Positions 62,484-64,000 of a stretch of DNA of 64,000 nt are shown here, one piece after another. Both the position numbers and the translations under genes were made by a program. The stretch covers positions 682,001 through 746,000 of the forward strand of contig WUQR01000139.1 of assembly GCA_009889515.1 (NCBI GenBank), in the 5' to 3' direction. Positions within the stretch are counted from its first letter, which is position 1. Each line of letters opens with the position of its first letter. This DNA is from Nitrososphaerota archaeon. GTDB lineage: Archaea > Thermoproteota > Nitrososphaeria_A > Caldarchaeales > Calditenuaceae. The notes below the pieces were generated by a model. The model was not told the DNA's origin. It ran no database searches and saw only the letters and a program-made list of their open reading frames with translations.

Positions 62484-63103
62484 CCACCACCGGATTCCTC
62501 TGCTTCCTTTTTCACAGATACAGATACTTGTTCAGGCAGGGGGGCGTCAGGCGGATATATTTTAACCTTCACGCCGTATATTCCTGTAGCAAGCTGGACA
62601 TGAGCTACCCCCACCCGAACATATTTTGCAAACTCGCCGGACTTGGGCATAAGCCCGGCGGTGAATTTCTCCGACCTTGAACGGGCCGAGGTTAGCTTAC
62701 CAGATATTATCGTCTCTGCGCCTATCGCCCCAGCGTCCATTATCCTCCTTAGAGCCCAGAAGGCAACTCTCCTCCACCGAACCCCGCTCGCAATGGCCTG
62801 AGCTATCCTCTGAGCCATAACCTCAGGGTTAAGCTCAGGGACCTCAATCTCAGAGACAGAAATCTGAACATTCTCGAGACCAAACCTCTTCTCAACCTCC
62901 TCTTGGAGAGACTTTATCGTTTTACCTCGTGTCCCTATAACGAGGCCGGGCTTCATGCAGTAGATTATAATGTTTGTCCCAATCGGTGAGGTTGTTATCG
63001 ACACGTCGCCAATAAGGGCGTCCTTCAGACGATTCTTGATAAACTCTATTACCTCAGCACGCTTGATATTCTTCTGAAGGATCTTCGCCGTTGTAGTGAC
63101 CAA
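62480..63103 (-). CDS. rps3: Ribosomal protein S3
   Basis: A 207-residue protein with the KH domain (CMKPGLVIGTRGKTIKSLQEEVEKRFG) and the C-terminal S3 domain (IMDAGAIGAETIISGKLTSARSRSEKF). The start is TTG 63103; an ATG a few bases upstream is followed at once by a stop, so no longer form exists. Confidence 0.96.
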   Translation of the reverse strand: MVTTTAKILQKNIKRAEVIEFIKNRLKDALIGDVSITTSPIGTNIIIYCMKPGLVIGTRGKTIKSLQEEVEKRFGLENVQISVSEIEVPELNPEVMAQRIAQAIASGVRWRRVAFWALRRIMDAGAIGAETIISGKLTSARSRSEKFTAGLMPKSGEFAKYVRVGVAHVQLATGIYGVKVKIYPPDAPLPEQVSVSVKKEAEESGGG

Positions 63104-63158
63104 TCTACATCATTGTGCATTTCCTACTCTATTTAAGGATTGATCCCGGGGAAAAGGT

Positions 63159-63617
63159 TCAAGGCGCTTGGACCGCCGCAACCTCGATGTGAACAAATGT
63201 CCTGTTATGTGGTGTCGCCCTGCCGAAGGCCCTCGGGAAAAACTTCTTGATCACCCTGGCCTTATGAGCCTGAGCGTGCACCAGCACTAGCCTGTCAGTG
63301 TCTAGGCCTTTGAACTCGGCGTTAGCTTCTAGAGAGTCTAAGAGCTTTAGTAGATGCTTGGCAACCTTGACGGGATATCCGCCAGGCCCTTTTGTCTGGG
63401 AGTGATGCGCCCTCAGCTTCCTATATCGCCGGTATGGTATCATCCTCTTCCTCTTCACCACGTCCTCAAGAAGCCTCCTGGCTTCTTTGAGCTTCAGCCC
63501 CTTTATTGCGGCACAGACCTCCCGACTCCACTTAGGAGATAAATCAACCTCCCTAAGAGAGGCTTTGACCGACGTAGCTGGGTCAAGTCCTTTCACAGAG
63601 TACTCCCAGTGAGGCAT
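63159..63617 (-). CDS. rpl22: Ribosomal protein L22
   Basis: A 152-residue protein of the exit tunnel. VKASLREVDLSPKWSREVCAAIKGLKLKEARRLL and the C-terminal RATPHNRTFVHIEVAA are typical. It is the first gene of the operon here, with its own TATA box; S19 and L2, which usually precede it, are absent. ATG 63617. Confidence 0.96.
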   Translation of the reverse strand: MPHWEYSVKGLDPATSVKASLREVDLSPKWSREVCAAIKGLKLKEARRLLEDVVKRKRMIPYRRYRKLRAHHSQTKGPGGYPVKVAKHLLKLLDSLEANAEFKGLDTDRLVLVHAQAHKARVIKKFFPRAFGRATPHNRTFVHIEVAAVQAP

Positions 63618-63643
63618 CTTCTGAGCAGCTCATCTGTGGAAGC

Positions 63644-63658
63644 AATATAAAAATTATA
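63644..63658. promoter_or_regulatory. AT-rich promoter between rpl22 operon and the ferritin-like gene
   Basis: Leftwards TTTTTATATT lies about 31 bp before the rpl22 ATG (63617); rightwards AAATTATA lies about 27 bp before the TTG at 63681. Overlapping TATA boxes thus serve both directions. Confidence 0.5.
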
Positions 63659-63680
63659 CCTCGCATCTTTTCAGAAATAG

Positions 63681-64000
63681 TTGAAGTCAGAGCTTAAGAA
63701 GTATGTTGTAGACGAATTCAAAGACTACGTCATATATAGGTCTCTCGCGGATGCAGAGAGGGATACTACCCGTAGAGAGATACTCTCAAACCTCTCCAAA
63801 AAAGAATACGAGCACTACATGTTCTGGCTTCAACTCACAAATTATCAGCCTAAGCCCCCTTCAAGGCTTAGGATCGGACTAATGATAACACTCAGAAGAC
63901 TGCTGGGCCTAGTCTTCATAACAAGGCTCTTGGAAAGGCACGAGAGGTCGGTTGTAAGATGGTATCGCGAGCTCAGCGACGCCCTCCCCCCTAAGGAGAG
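63681..64000 (+). CDS. Ferritin-like/rubrerythrin domain protein, probable VIT1/CCC1-type transporter (partial, runs off the right edge)
   Basis: The frame is open from TTG 63681 to the window end (106 residues). It reads MKSELKKYVVDEFKDYVIYR and continues with SLADAERDTTRREILSNLSK, EYEHYMFW and LERHERSVVRWYREL. Paired E/H residues in helices (E44, H46 and the LERHERSV helix) resemble the rubrerythrin-like N-terminal domain found in some VIT1/CCC1 iron transporters. The membrane part, if present, lies outside. Divergent from rpl22 with a leaderless TTG. Confidence 0.7.
   Translation, partial: MKSELKKYVVDEFKDYVIYRSLADAERDTTRREILSNLSKKEYEHYMFWLQLTNYQPKPPSRLRIGLMITLRRLLGLVFITRLLERHERSVVRWYRELSDALPPKE

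Overview
The window is a dense stretch of an archaeal chromosome. Every information-processing gene is of archaeal/eukaryotic type: FEN1, DnaG-type primase, Cdc48, Pelota, aTrm5, aIF1A, a Dim2-like KH protein, topoisomerase VI B, V-type ATPase subunits, S4e, the RNase P protein Rpp29, and an intron-containing tRNA-Tyr with a bulge-helix-bulge splice site. Most genes have a TATA box 24-34 bp before the start codon, so leaderless or near-leaderless transcripts are the rule, and TTG and GTG starts are common. Combined with Cdc48, V-ATPase, SMC-ScpA-ScpB and medium G+C, this suggests a thermophilic lineage of the TACK group; Caldiarchaeum-like Aigarchaeota is my best guess. That placement is inference and not proven by anything here.

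Layout. 1-9.7 kb: a catabolic island with the end of a hydantoinase B gene, an M24 peptidase, a six-gene reverse-strand operon (binding protein, Asp/Glu/hydantoin racemase, two permeases, two ATPases of a peptide/nickel-type ABC importer) and a FAD amine/amino-acid oxidase. 9.7-28.5 kb: housekeeping genes (cdc48, fen1, trm5, a GTPBP1-like GTPase, ogt, pyrG, a Rieske protein, a DUF255 protein, nnrD, dnaG, a nucleotidyltransferase coupled to pelota, acylphosphatase, ATPase subunits H and C). 28.6-35.3 kb: the ribosomal stalk set (L12/P1, L10/P0, L1, L11, NusG, SecE), present but scattered over both strands with alaS and a helix-hairpin-helix protein between its members. 35.3-40.2 kb: a respiratory/copper block with an isolated nuoL, sco1, a nitrite-reductase-like multicopper protein and a divergent Cys-rich regulator; the divergent spacer carries phased TGCATA repeats. 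40.2-50.4 kb: metallophosphoesterase, CbiX-like protein, top6B, Dim2-like KH protein, scpB-scpA-smc, SufBD protein, aIF1A. 50.4-56.4 kb: membrane and metabolic genes and two tRNAs (Thr-TGT, Tyr-GTA). 56.4-64 kb: S12, a large metzincin-type surface protein, and a nine-gene ribosomal operon fragment (L22 to L5) that faces a partial ferritin-like gene at the window edge.

No stretch above 300 bp lacks a gene. The longest gaps (about 220 bp at 8199-8418 and 175 bp at 39380-39554) are divergent promoter regions. I see no insertion sequence, CRISPR array, prophage or replication origin that I can support. The most unusual points are the copper/nitrite-type block with its operator-like repeats, the tail-less L10 gene that runs antisense into alaS, the perfectly palindromic TATA boxes that appear to serve two divergent leaderless genes, the metzincin with tandem beta-repeats, and a cysteine cluster in the SMC hinge.
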